Below are positions 5,480-13,508 of a DNA stretch of 14,280 nucleotides, in pieces. A model generated the notes under the pieces. That model saw only the letters and a list, made by a program, of their open reading frames with translations, was not told the origin of the DNA and did no database searches. The stretch comes from an uncultured Verrucomicrobiales bacterium. GTDB lineage: Bacteria > Verrucomicrobiota > Verrucomicrobiia > Verrucomicrobiales > Akkermansiaceae. The number at the start of each line of letters is the position of its first letter. Position 1 is the stretch's first letter. The translations under genes and the position numbers were made by a program. The stretch lies in NCBI GenBank assembly GCA_937916135.1, contig CALFTQ010000156.1:1-14280 (forward strand), given 5' to 3'.

Positions 5480-6896
5480 AATAAAGTTCGGCGTAGGCGG
5501 CCTGCTGTTCGCCGGGGTTGATGACGGTGTAAGTAATGCCGAAGGCATCGCGGCAGGATTCGGGGGAATCGAACACCCCTGCCCCGGCGAAGGCATACAT
5601 GGAAGCCCCCAGCACGGTGCTTTCGGATACGTTGGAAATGCGGATGGGCAGGCCGAGGATATCGGCGCGCATCTGGGTCCACACCTTGTTGCGGGCGCCA
5701 CCACCCACCAGCAGCAGGTCGGTGGACTTGAAGCCACCCACCTTCTCCAGCTTCTCCAGGCGCTGCTTGAGGCGCAGGGTGAGAGCCTCCATGGCGGCGC
5801 GGTAGATGTGGGCGCGGGTGCGGCCCAGCACCAGGCCCTGAATGCTGCCGGGCACGGCATCGCTGGGCAGGAAATCGGGGATGAGCTTCACGCCATCGCA
5901 GCCGGGGGCAATCTTCTCTGCCTCGGCATCCATGGTATCGAAGCTTTCGCCATTGTAACAGGTGGCTTTCACCCACTCGATGATACCGCTGGCAATCCAC
6001 TGCAGGCCGGGGTTGAGCAGTCCGGTCTTGCTGTCGTATTCCACGGTGGCACCGGCGGCGTAGTCCTCGGGCTCCAGGCTGGCCTTGGCGGTGCGCAGCA
6101 TCAGGATTTCCCAGGTGCCGCTGGAAAGGAAGGGCTGGTTCTCCTGCACGCCGCTGCCGAAGAGGGCAAACTGCGTATCATGACCGGTGGAAACGACCGG
6201 CACGGCATTCGGCAGGCCCAGCAGCTCGCAGGCGGCGGGGGTGAGGGTGCCGATGGTATCACCGGCATTCACCATGGGCGGGAAGAGCTCCTTGCGGATA
6301 CCGATGGCGGAGAGAATCTCGCTGCTCCAGTCGCCGGTGCAGAGGTCGGTCATCTGGGAGGTGCCGGCCATGGTGCGGTCCGTGGCCATCACGCCGGTGA
6401 GGCGGTGGGCCAGGATGTTGGAGATGAAGAGCCAGGCGTGCGCCTGCTCCACCAGCTCCGGGCGGTTCTCCCTGAGCCAGATGAGCTTGTAAATCGTATT
6501 GAACGCGAACTCACCCACACCGGAAATGGAATTGAGCATGCCCTGCGGCATGTACTCCGCCACGCGCTTCATCACCTCGGCCGTGCGAGGGCATTTCCAG
6601 GAAATCACCGGGTAGAGCAGCTCGCCGGCCTCGTTCACCAGGGCGCCATCCACGCCGAAGGTGGTGATGGTCACGGCCTTCACCTGCGAAGCATCTATCT
6701 GCGGCAGAATCTCGCGGGCACAAGTGGCCAGCTGGTTCAGGATGCGGTCGGCATTCCACACGTGGAAATCCGGGTTCTCGCTCCCCGCATCGGTGGAGTT
6801 GGGCTGGCTGGATTTGGCCACCAGCTGCCCTTTGTCATCAACAAGAATGGCGCGTACATTGGTCGCGCCGCAGTCTAAGCAAAGTACGTATGCCAT
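5475..6896 (-). CDS. fucK: L-fuculokinase (FGGY family)
   Basis: FGGY-family sugar kinase that phosphorylates L-fuculose with ATP to L-fuculose 1-phosphate in the cytoplasm. From ATG 6896 it has 473 residues, against 472 in E. coli FucK as I recall it. It shares long blocks with that protein: LDCGATNVRA at the N-terminal phosphate loop (8-16), TTFGVDGALV, PVISWKCPRTA, AWLFIS, TMAGTSQM, GHDTQFALFG with probable catalytic Asp240, LSSGTWEILM, and LLLVGGGARN near the C-terminus. These favour fuculokinase over the related rhamnulokinase. An upstream in-frame ATG (6929) would place the start inside the terminator-like hairpin and adds residues absent from the family. It lies 60 bases after fucI, with that hairpin in the gap, and 43 bases before fucA. 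No ribosome-binding site is seen. Confidence 0.95.
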   Translation of the reverse strand: MAYVLCLDCGATNVRAILVDDKGQLVAKSSQPNSTDAGSENPDFHVWNADRILNQLATCAREILPQIDASQVKAVTITTFGVDGALVNEAGELLYPVISWKCPRTAEVMKRVAEYMPQGMLNSISGVGEFAFNTIYKLIWLRENRPELVEQAHAWLFISNILAHRLTGVMATDRTMAGTSQMTDLCTGDWSSEILSAIGIRKELFPPMVNAGDTIGTLTPAACELLGLPNAVPVVSTGHDTQFALFGSGVQENQPFLSSGTWEILMLRTAKASLEPEDYAAGATVEYDSKTGLLNPGLQWIASGIIEWVKATCYNGESFDTMDAEAEKIAPGCDGVKLIPDFLPSDAVPGSIQGLVLGRTRAHIYRAAMEALTLRLKQRLEKLEKVGGFKSTDLLLVGGGARNKVWTQMRADILGLPIRISNVSESTVLGASMYAFAGAGVFDSPESCRDAFGITYTVINPGEQQAAYAELYS

Positions 6897-6902
6897 ATCT
6901 GG

Positions 6903-6943
6903 AAAAAGCAGGCAAGCTGCCGGAGGCATTCCGGCAGCTTGCC
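6903..6943 (-). terminator. Terminator-like hairpin between fucI and fucK
   Basis: A perfect 13-bp stem (6911-6923 with 6931-6943) has a 7-base loop. On the - strand TGC and then five T (6907-6903) follow, a complete intrinsic-terminator layout, 13 bases after the fucI stop codon and 7 before the fucK start. Since fucK and fucA have no visible promoter of their own, this probably terminates only part of the transcripts, or serves as a 3' stabiliser of fucP-fucI mRNA. Confidence 0.7.
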
Positions 6944-6956
6944 CAGGGGTGAGGGA

Positions 6957-8738
6957 TTAATACTTACCGTAGATGGGGCCGAAGTTGGCGCAAGCGCGGA
7001 AGTCGGCGCTTTCGGGGCACTCGGTGCCGAAGAGGCTCCAGGCAGCCGGGCGGTATACCTGGTCCTCGGGCACGTTGTGGGCGTACACCGGGATGCGGAG
7101 CATGGAGGCCAGGGTGATGATATCAGCACCGATGTGGCCGTAGGTCCAGGCGCCGTGGTTGGCACCCATGTTGGCCATGACGGTGTACACATCCTTGAAG
7201 CCGCCCTTGCCGGTAAGGCGCGGGGCAAACCAGGTGGTGGGCCAACCCGGGTCGGTGCGCTGGTCGAGCTTGTCGTTCACCTCCTGGGGCAGGTCGCAGG
7301 TCCAGCCTTCCACGATGGTAAGCACCGGGCCCTGGCCCTTCACCAGGTTCATGCGGATCATGGTCACGGGCACGCCGCCCTTGGACACGAAGTGCAGGCT
7401 GTAGCCGCCGCCGCGGAAGTACTCGCGGTTGGCCGGGCACCACTCGGAAGCACCCATCATGGCCTCGATATCGGCCTGGGTGGTCTCGCCGGTCTTCTTC
7501 ATGATGGGGGTGCCATCGGGAGCAGTGGCGTGCATGTTGCCGTCCAGAGCGGTGGAACCGGAGTTGATGAGGTGCATGATGCCGTCCTTGGCCAGGCCTT
7601 CCATGGTGTAGCCGGTCACGCGCTTCACAGCAGCGGGGCTCCAGTAGGTGCGGATATCGGAGAAGCAGGCGGCGCGGCCGGTGAGCTGGTGCAGCAGGAG
7701 CATGCACACGCCGTTCATGGCGTCGTTCTCCGTGGCGAAGGGAATAGCCTCGCGCGGGCCGTTCCAGTCGAAGGTGCTGTTCAGGAGGGACTCGGCCATG
7801 TCGCCGTTCGGGTAGAAGTCCGTCCAGTGGCGCTGGCCCTGGAAGCCACCGCAGATGGCGTTGAAGCCCAGGCCCTCTTCCTCGCGATCGATGGTCTTGA
7901 GGTAGGGGTTGCCGTGCATCATGTCGCGGAAGATGATGGTCATCAGGATGCTTTCGCGCAGGGTGCGTTCCTTCTCCTCGGGGGAGAGCACCAGGTCGGG
8001 GCGGTTGCGATCCGGACCAATCTTCACATACTTCTTAGCCCACTCCATGGCCAGGTCAAACTCAGCCTTGTCGTAGATGCCCAGCTCCATGCGGCGGCGC
8101 ACTTCGGTCATATCGACCGGCTGCACGCGCATGCCGAGGTAGGCTTCCCAAAAGGAGTGGTCGAGGATGGAACCGGCGATACCCATGGAGCAGCCACCGA
8201 TGGAGAGGTAGCCCTTGCCACGCAGGGTAGCCACGGTGAGACCGGCGCGGGCGAAGCGCAGAATCTTCTCTGCCACGTCCTCGGGGATGGTGGTGTCATC
8301 GGCATCCTGCACGTCGTGGCCGTAAATGGAGAAAGCGGGCACACCCTTCTGGGCATAGCCGGCCAGAGCAGCGGCCAGGTACACAGCGCCGGGGCGCTCG
8401 GTGCCATTGAAGCCCCAGATTGCCTTGGGCGTGGTGGCGTCCGTCTCAAAAGTCTCAGTGATGTAGCACCAGCAGGGGGTCACGATAAGGGAGCAGCCTA
8501 CATTGTTCTCAGCGAACTTCTGGTTGCAGGCAGCGGCCTCAGCCGGGCCACCGATGGTGGTATCGGCAATGATGCACTTGACCGGCTGGCCGTTGGCGTG
8601 GGTCACGTTGGCCTCGATGAGGGCAGCGGCGGCCTTGGCCATGTTCATGGTCTGATCCTCCAGGGACTCACGGACACCGAGGCGGCGGCCGTCAATCGTG
8701 GGGCGGATCCCGATGGTGGGCAATGTATCGTACTTCAT
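6957..8738 (-). CDS. fucI: L-fucose isomerase
   Basis: Manganese-dependent ketol isomerase that turns L-fucose into L-fuculose, the first intracellular step of fucose breakdown. It has 593 residues, against 591 in E. coli FucI, and co-aligns along its length: IGIRPTIDGRR near the start, TPCWCY, AIWGFNGTERPGAVYL, YGHDVQDADD, GFQGQRHWTDFYPNGD, then FATEND with Glu337 and SDIRTYW with Asp361. Near the end is GANHG with His528. These three catalytic/metal residues fall at exactly the E. coli numbers. ATG 8738 is the start, 21 bases after the fucP stop codon, so fucP and fucI share a transcript. No Shine-Dalgarno sequence precedes it (AACCCAAACCAAACGTAT). No frameshift or missing key residue is seen. 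Confidence 0.98.
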   Translation of the reverse strand: MKYDTLPTIGIRPTIDGRRLGVRESLEDQTMNMAKAAAALIEANVTHANGQPVKCIIADTTIGGPAEAAACNQKFAENNVGCSLIVTPCWCYITETFETDATTPKAIWGFNGTERPGAVYLAAALAGYAQKGVPAFSIYGHDVQDADDTTIPEDVAEKILRFARAGLTVATLRGKGYLSIGGCSMGIAGSILDHSFWEAYLGMRVQPVDMTEVRRRMELGIYDKAEFDLAMEWAKKYVKIGPDRNRPDLVLSPEEKERTLRESILMTIIFRDMMHGNPYLKTIDREEEGLGFNAICGGFQGQRHWTDFYPNGDMAESLLNSTFDWNGPREAIPFATENDAMNGVCMLLLHQLTGRAACFSDIRTYWSPAAVKRVTGYTMEGLAKDGIMHLINSGSTALDGNMHATAPDGTPIMKKTGETTQADIEAMMGASEWCPANREYFRGGGYSLHFVSKGGVPVTMIRMNLVKGQGPVLTIVEGWTCDLPQEVNDKLDQRTDPGWPTTWFAPRLTGKGGFKDVYTVMANMGANHGAWTYGHIGADIITLASMLRIPVYAHNVPEDQVYRPAAWSLFGTECPESADFRACANFGPIYGKY

Positions 8739-8759
8739 ATACGTTTGGTTTGGGTTAAA

Positions 8760-10313
8760 TTATTTATCAGAAGTAGTGGTGGGTTTGCGGAAGATGAGGC
8801 TGTAGAGCAGCACCACCGCGAAGCAGATGGCAGGCACGATGAAGGAGGCACGCACCGCAGCGTGGGAGGTGCCCAGGTTCGTATCCCAGGTGTTGTCGAA
8901 TGCCGTGGTCAGGCAGAGCCAGGCACCCTCGGCATCGCCGATAATGCCGGCCATCCACGGCGTAATGAGGGCGCCGCCCAGAATGGCCATGATGAGACCG
9001 GCAGCCCCCAGCTTCACATCGCGCTGGTTCAAGCCACCCAGGGCAATGCCGTAGATGGTCGGGAACATGAGGCTCATGCAGCCGGACATGGCGATAAGGC
9101 ACAGGATATTGGCGGAGAAATCAAGCCCGCCGATGGTGAAGAGCACCGTGCTGGGCAAGTAGATGACACCCGCACAGGCGGCAATGGCCGCAATAGCGAA
9201 CAGGCTCATCATGCTGGCGGGGTTGAACTTCTTCATGTAGTAAGTAGCCACCCAGCGGCAGACAATGAAGAGAATGATGGAGATGAGGTAGTAGGTGGCA
9301 GCCGTGGCGGGAGTCACGCCCAGCTCTTTGCAGCAGTACACATTCAGGTAGGTCCAGGCGGCAATCTGAACACCCACATAGAAGAACTGGGCAATCACAC
9401 CGCACCAGTAGCGCGGCTGGCTCAGCAGGGAGAACAGCATCGCGCGGTAGTCACCCACCAGGAACAGATAGACAATCGGCCCCAGTGTGCCGTACAGCAC
9501 CCAGTGCACCTTGTCCATATCCGGGAACAGGAAGTAAAGCACCGTGAGCGGCACCACTGCAAACAGCGCAGCCACCAGCACGCGGATTCCGCCCTTGCCA
9601 CTGCCCGTGGCAGGAGCTTCAGTAGCGGCAGTCTCCTGCGTATCCTTGGCGCGCAGGAAGAACAGCCAGATAAAGAAAGCAATGGCGCAGAGCCCCACAT
9701 ACGGCGCACACACCCAGAACAACTCGGTATGAACAATCGCCTTGAGCTGCTCAGCGGGCATCAGCGCGCGCTCATCAGCCGTGGCGGGGTTCAGGTTGCT
9801 CAGAATCAGCTGCTGAGCCAGGAAGATACCACAGATGGACCCCACCGGGTTGAAGGCCTGGGCAAAGTTCAGGCGGCGCACGGCGGTCTTCTCCGGCCCG
9901 AGGGAAATCACATAGGGGTTGCAGGTTGTTTCCAGCACCGAGCAGCCGGCAGCCACCACGAAGATGGCGATAAAGTAGATATCGAAGCTCTGGTTAATGC
10001 AGGCGGGGATATAGCAGAGCGCACCCAGGATATACACACCCAGGCCGATGAGCACCCCCTTCTTGTACGAGAATTCCTCAATCAGGATAGAGGCAAAGAT
10101 TGCCAGCACGGCATAGGCTCCATAGAAAGCCACCTGCACGAGGGCTGCCTTTTCCTGAGGTATGGTAAAGATATTCTTGAATGCAGGTACCAGATTATCC
10201 GTCATGTTGTTCAGCAGCCCCCACAGGGCAAAGCAACTGACCAGCATGAAGAATATGCTGCGGTACTTGCGCGGCACCACGGGGGTCAGATCTTTCTGCG
10301 CATTTGTACTCAT
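8760..10313 (-). CDS. fucP: L-fucose permease (MFS, FucP type)
   Basis: Major facilitator superfamily fucose/proton symporter in the inner membrane. From ATG 10313 it has 517 residues. Family marks include LWGLLNNMTD with Asp39 (E. coli Asp46) and AAGCSVLETTCNPYV with Glu128 (E. coli Glu135), the two acidic residues known to be needed for transport. LNFAQAFNPVGSI, GAQ-like GVQIAAWTYL and YPTI-like FPTIYGIALG are also seen. It is about 80 residues longer than E. coli FucP. A central insertion (about 240-290) holds two extra hydrophobic segments, so 14 helices are possible instead of 12, and there is a further insert before the last helix. ATG 10313 is chosen because upstream in-frame ATGs (10322, 10364) overlap the -10 element or lie upstream of the promoter. 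It is the first gene of the operon. Confidence 0.93.
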   Translation of the reverse strand: MSTNAQKDLTPVVPRKYRSIFFMLVSCFALWGLLNNMTDNLVPAFKNIFTIPQEKAALVQVAFYGAYAVLAIFASILIEEFSYKKGVLIGLGVYILGALCYIPACINQSFDIYFIAIFVVAAGCSVLETTCNPYVISLGPEKTAVRRLNFAQAFNPVGSICGIFLAQQLILSNLNPATADERALMPAEQLKAIVHTELFWVCAPYVGLCAIAFFIWLFFLRAKDTQETAATEAPATGSGKGGIRVLVAALFAVVPLTVLYFLFPDMDKVHWVLYGTLGPIVYLFLVGDYRAMLFSLLSQPRYWCGVIAQFFYVGVQIAAWTYLNVYCCKELGVTPATAATYYLISIILFIVCRWVATYYMKKFNPASMMSLFAIAAIAACAGVIYLPSTVLFTIGGLDFSANILCLIAMSGCMSLMFPTIYGIALGGLNQRDVKLGAAGLIMAILGGALITPWMAGIIGDAEGAWLCLTTAFDNTWDTNLGTSHAAVRASFIVPAICFAVVLLYSLIFRKPTTTSDK

Positions 10314-10320
10314 ACGGCGC

Positions 10321-10348
10321 ATTCTACCATATCCACCCCTCAGGTCAA
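10321..10348 (-). promoter_or_regulatory. Promoter of the fucPIKA operon (leaderless type)
   Basis: On the - strand, TTGACC (10348-10343) and TAGAAT (10326-10321) are separated by 16 bases. The chosen fucP ATG (10313) follows only 7 bases after the -10, about where transcription should begin, so the mRNA is probably leaderless or nearly so. This also decides the fucP start codon. Confidence 0.7.
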
Positions 10349-10421
10349 CGCGAAAAATACCCATTCGTTCATTTTTTCATGCTACCGCTCGTTTTTGATT
10401 GCCCCGGCACCGCCGTGTGTG

Positions 10422-10444
10422 GTATATAGCGTGGCAACATATAC
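10422..10444. promoter_or_regulatory. Candidate operator (inverted repeat) between fucP and GH95
   Basis: GTATAT (10422-10427) and ATATAC (10439-10444) form 6-base inverted arms with 11 bases between, in the divergent region shared by the fucose operon and the fucosidase. Short arms of this kind often arise by chance, so this is only a candidate regulator site. No regulator gene is in the window. Confidence 0.2.
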
Positions 10445-10479
10445 TGAGCTTCCCGAAAAAACAGCAGAAGTTCCTTTTC

Positions 10480-10485
10480 TATAAT
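10480..10485 (+). promoter_or_regulatory. Putative -10 element of the GH95 gene
   Basis: A perfect TATAAT lies 14 bases before ATG 10500, so transcription would start near 10492 with a leader of about 8 bases. No convincing -35 is seen at 16-17 bases upstream, which would fit a promoter that needs an activator. Confidence 0.5.
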
Positions 10486-10499
10486 TCCTCCATTTCATC

Positions 10500-12977
10500 A
10501 TGAGACAAGCACTGACGGGCATCTGCCTACTCCTGACAAGCCTTGCCACCGCTGGCGATTTCTCTGCAAACGAACATTTATGGTACACCCAGCCTGCCGG
10601 TCTGCCGAACACGGCGCTCCCCTGGGCGCCCCGCCCACACGCCGCAGGCAACCTGCCCGGCAAACTCAACCGCGACACCTGGGAAAGCCAGACCCTGCCC
10701 GTCGGCAACGGCCGCATAGGCGGTACGATATACGGCGGCGACCGGCTCGATTGCGTGGTGCTCAATGAAACCAGCCTGTGGACAGGTGGTGCCAACGCCC
10801 CGGAAAACGGAGCAAACTATGAATACGGTCCCAAGGCCGGCAAAGATGAATTCGGCAGTTTCCAGCCCTTTGCCAACCTCTACATAGGCTACTCATATCC
10901 CGAGAAGACAGAAACCACCCATTACACCCGGGCTCTGGATTTGCAACAGGCCGAAGCGGTTACGCAGTTTCAGCGGAATGGCGTGCAGCACCGCCGCAGC
11001 TGCTTTGCCAGCCGCCCGGATGATGTGCTGGTCTACAACGCCACCACGGACAAGCCCGGCGCACTGACCGCCCGCATAGCCCTGGCGCCCTACCACAATG
11101 TGGAGTACAGCCAGGAAAACGGCAACACCATCATCATGCGTGGCACACTGGCCAACGGCGAGATATTTGAAGGCCGCATACTCGTGCGTACCAAGGGAGG
11201 CTCCCTCCGCATTCATCCCGGCAAACAGCACGTGCACGTAAGCTACCGAGGCAAGAAAGATGCCATGATTCCGCACTTCCCCGCAGACCAGCTCCCCTAC
11301 GTGGAGGTGAAGAACGCTGATTCGCTGGAAATCCTGGTCAGCATGGCCACCGACTACAAGCAGAGTTACGCAGATAATTGGAAAGGCGAGGACCCCGCCA
11401 TCCGCAACAAACGCGTGCTCAGTGCCGCCGCCGGAAAATCGGCAGAGGACATCCGGCAGGCACACCGGAAGGATTACACCGGCTATTACGACCGCCTGAG
11501 CCTGGACCTGGGCACCACCCCGCAGCTGCTGGCCGAGCTTCCCACCGACCTGCGCCTGCTTTCCTACCGCAGCCGCTACGGGCTGGGCAAGCCCGCCTTC
11601 GACCCGGACCTGGAGGAACTCATCTACAACTACGGGCGCTACATCCTCATCTCCAGCTCCCGGCCCGGCAACCTGCCGGTTACCCTCCAGGGCATCTGGA
11701 ACAACAAGGTGCACGCCCCCTGGGCCAGCGATTACCACAACAACATCAACCTCCAGATGTGCTACTGGGGAGCAGAAGTGGCTAACCTGGCCGAATGCCA
11801 CCAGCCGCTCATCGACTTCATCCGCAGCATGGAAGCACCGCTGGGCGAAAGCACCCGCCAGCATTTCGGTCAGCACGTCCGCGGCTGGACAACCCGCATC
11901 TCCCAGAACCCCTGGGGCGGCGGCGGCTGGATCAAATGGAACCCGCCGGTCAATGCCTGGTATGCCCTGCATATCTGGGATCGCTACCTCTACTCCCAGG
12001 ACAAGGAATACCTGCGCACCGTTGCCTACCCCCTGCTCCGGAACATCTGCCACTTCTGGGAAGACGAGCTGAAGGAAATCGGGGCACAGGGCAAGGGGCT
12101 CAAGACCCGGAAAAACGAACAGACGCCCGTGCAGGACCTCACCGTGGCCGAGCATCCCGAGCTGGGCGAAATCAAAGAAGGCTCCCTCGTGTGCCCCATG
12201 GGCTGGTCTCACGAATGGGGTCCGCTGGAAGATGGCTGCGCCCACGACCAGCAGCTCATCTGGGAGTTGTTCGATAACACCGTGCGCGCCGCCGACATCC
12301 TGGGTGTGGATGCCGAATGGGCAGCCGGTCTGGCCGCCAAGCGCGACCGCCTGGTGGGCAACCGCATCGGCAAAGGAGGCTACCTGCAGGAATGGATTGT
12401 GGACCGCCAGACATTCGCAGACGGCAAGAGTTCCCTGGTCGGGCAGCGCCACACCTCGCACCTCATCGGCGTGTTCCCCGGCACTTCCATTTCGCTTGAA
12501 AAAACACCGGACTTTGCCCGGGCCGCCATGCGCAGTCTGGAGCTCCGCGGGCTCAGCCAGGACAACCGCCGCAGCTGGACCTGGCCCTGGCGCACGGCGC
12601 TCTGGGCGCGTTTCCGCGAGGCCGACAAAGCCTACAGCATGGTGCAGCACTACATCCACTACAACCTGCTGGACAACCTCTTCGGCAACCACCCGCCCAT
12701 GCAGATGGATGGCACCTTCGGCATGACCGGTGGCATGAGCGAAATGCTCATCCAGAGCCACGCCGGCGTCATTGAACTGCTCCCGGCCCTGCCCGCAGAA
12801 TGGGCAAATGGCCACGTGAAAGGCATCCGCGCCCGCGGCAACATCACCGTGGATATGGAATGGAAGGACGGAAAGGTAACGCAGTACCAGCTCCACACCA
12901 CCAGCCCGAATCCGGCGCCGGTCACCGTCATCGTGAATGGCGAGCGCAGGCAGGTCACCCCGGTGGCAGCAGAATAA
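10500..12977 (+). CDS. Secreted GH95 alpha-L-fucosidase
   Basis: Inverting glycoside hydrolase of family GH95, which releases alpha-L-fucose (classically alpha-1,2-linked) from mucin glycans, milk oligosaccharides or plant glycans. It has 825 residues. Residues 1-18 (MRQALTGICLLLTSLATA) form a signal peptide with likely cleavage before Gly19, so it acts in the periplasm or outside. An N-terminal beta region begins at LPVGNGRIGG and LNETSLWTG. The (alpha/alpha)6 catalytic domain shows LQGIWNN, HNNINLQMCYW with Asn415 and Asn417, SHEWGPLED with Glu572 as probable general acid, and MQMDGTFG with Asp737. By position these correspond to Asn421, Asn423, Glu566 and Asp766 of Bifidobacterium AfcA. 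A beta domain closes the protein. No carbohydrate-binding or anchoring domain is seen. It is divergent from fucP, 186 bases apart. Some GH95 enzymes prefer L-galactosides; context favours fucose. Confidence 0.93.
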   Translation: MRQALTGICLLLTSLATAGDFSANEHLWYTQPAGLPNTALPWAPRPHAAGNLPGKLNRDTWESQTLPVGNGRIGGTIYGGDRLDCVVLNETSLWTGGANAPENGANYEYGPKAGKDEFGSFQPFANLYIGYSYPEKTETTHYTRALDLQQAEAVTQFQRNGVQHRRSCFASRPDDVLVYNATTDKPGALTARIALAPYHNVEYSQENGNTIIMRGTLANGEIFEGRILVRTKGGSLRIHPGKQHVHVSYRGKKDAMIPHFPADQLPYVEVKNADSLEILVSMATDYKQSYADNWKGEDPAIRNKRVLSAAAGKSAEDIRQAHRKDYTGYYDRLSLDLGTTPQLLAELPTDLRLLSYRSRYGLGKPAFDPDLEELIYNYGRYILISSSRPGNLPVTLQGIWNNKVHAPWASDYHNNINLQMCYWGAEVANLAECHQPLIDFIRSMEAPLGESTRQHFGQHVRGWTTRISQNPWGGGGWIKWNPPVNAWYALHIWDRYLYSQDKEYLRTVAYPLLRNICHFWEDELKEIGAQGKGLKTRKNEQTPVQDLTVAEHPELGEIKEGSLVCPMGWSHEWGPLEDGCAHDQQLIWELFDNTVRAADILGVDAEWAAGLAAKRDRLVGNRIGKGGYLQEWIVDRQTFADGKSSLVGQRHTSHLIGVFPGTSISLEKTPDFARAAMRSLELRGLSQDNRRSWTWPWRTALWARFREADKAYSMVQHYIHYNLLDNLFGNHPPMQMDGTFGMTGGMSEMLIQSHAGVIELLPALPAEWANGHVKGIRARGNITVDMEWKDGKVTQYQLHTTSPNPAPVTVIVNGERRQVTPVAAE

Positions 12978-13002
12978 GCGCCGGCAATCTCCCCCCGCTT
13001 CC

Positions 13003-13039
13003 ATGAAAGCATGTGGCCCGCTACGCCACATGCTTTCAT
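13003..13039 (+). terminator. Terminator-like hairpin after the GH95 gene
   Basis: A perfect 15-bp stem (13003-13017 with 13025-13039) with a 7-base loop, followed by TATTTT. It lies 25 bases after the GH95 stop codon and directly before the fucU promoter, separating the two transcripts. Confidence 0.75.
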
Positions 13040-13047
13040 TATTTTGG

Positions 13048-13076
13048 TTGACTCACGCATGCGCGTGTGGCAAGAT
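13048..13076 (+). promoter_or_regulatory. Putative fucU-queD promoter (leaderless type)
   Basis: TTGACT (13048-13053), 17 bases and CAAGAT (13071-13076), a weak -10. ATG 13086 comes 9 bases later, so the transcript would have a leader of a few bases at most. It resembles the layout of the fucP promoter. Confidence 0.45.
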
Positions 13077-13085
13077 AGCGGCGTT

Positions 13086-13508
13086 ATGTTAAAAGGAATT
13101 TCCCCGGTTGTATCTCCCGCCCTGCTTAAAATCCTGGCCGAAATGGGTCATGGTGATGAAATCGTCATCTCCGATGCCCACTTCCCTGCCCACACCTTCT
13201 GCGGCACCGTAGTGCGCGCCGATGGACTGGGGGCCGATGCACTCCTGAAGGGCATCATCCCCCTGTTTGAGCTGGACAGCTACGCCACCCCCGTCATCAT
13301 GATGGAAGCAGTACCCGGCGATACCCTCGACCCCGCCGTGGAGGCCAAGTACCGCGCCGCCATGGGCTACGAAGGCACCATCGAGCGCGTGGAGCGCTAT
13401 GCATTCTACGAGCGTGCCAGGCAGGCCTATGCCTGCGTCATCTCCGGTGAGACCGCCAAGTACGGCAACATCATCCTCAAGAAGGGCGTGACCCCCATCT
13501 GCGACTAA
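13086..13508 (+). CDS. fucU: L-fucose mutarotase
   Basis: RbsD/FucU-family enzyme that interconverts the alpha and beta anomers of L-fucose, feeding the isomerase with the right form. From ATG 13086 it has 140 residues, the size of E. coli FucU, and nearly the same motifs in order: MLKGISPVVSPALLKILAEM, GHGDEIVISDAHFPAH with the catalytic His region, ADGLGADALL, IIPLFELDSYATPVIMM, AFYERA and the C-terminal KYGNIILKKGVTP. An in-frame ATG at 13011 would start inside the terminator hairpin and adds sequence the family lacks. The gene is transcribed separately from fucPIKA and shares a transcript with the following queD-like gene. Confidence 0.96.
   Translation: MLKGISPVVSPALLKILAEMGHGDEIVISDAHFPAHTFCGTVVRADGLGADALLKGIIPLFELDSYATPVIMMEAVPGDTLDPAVEAKYRAAMGYEGTIERVERYAFYERARQAYACVISGETAKYGNIILKKGVTPICD

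Noticed and set aside
5808..6878. Open + strand frame of 356 codons opposite fucK
   Set aside because: The - strand frame is a near full-length match to fuculokinase, so this is a shadow.
5475..6896. Reading the sugar kinase as rhamnulokinase
   Set aside because: The N-terminal LDCGATNVRA, GVDGALV, SWKCPRTA and TMAGTSQM blocks match fuculokinase, and it sits among fucose genes.
6939..10484. Open + strand frame of 1181 codons opposite fucI and fucP
   Set aside because: It is antisense to two unmistakable genes. The His/Gly/Ala/Val-rich translation has no domains, and the frame results from GC-rich codon bias on the opposite strand.
10893..13031. Open - strand frame of 712 codons opposite the GH95 gene
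   Set aside because: It is a shadow of the GH95 reading frame, runs through the terminator at 13003-13039 and shows no family motif.
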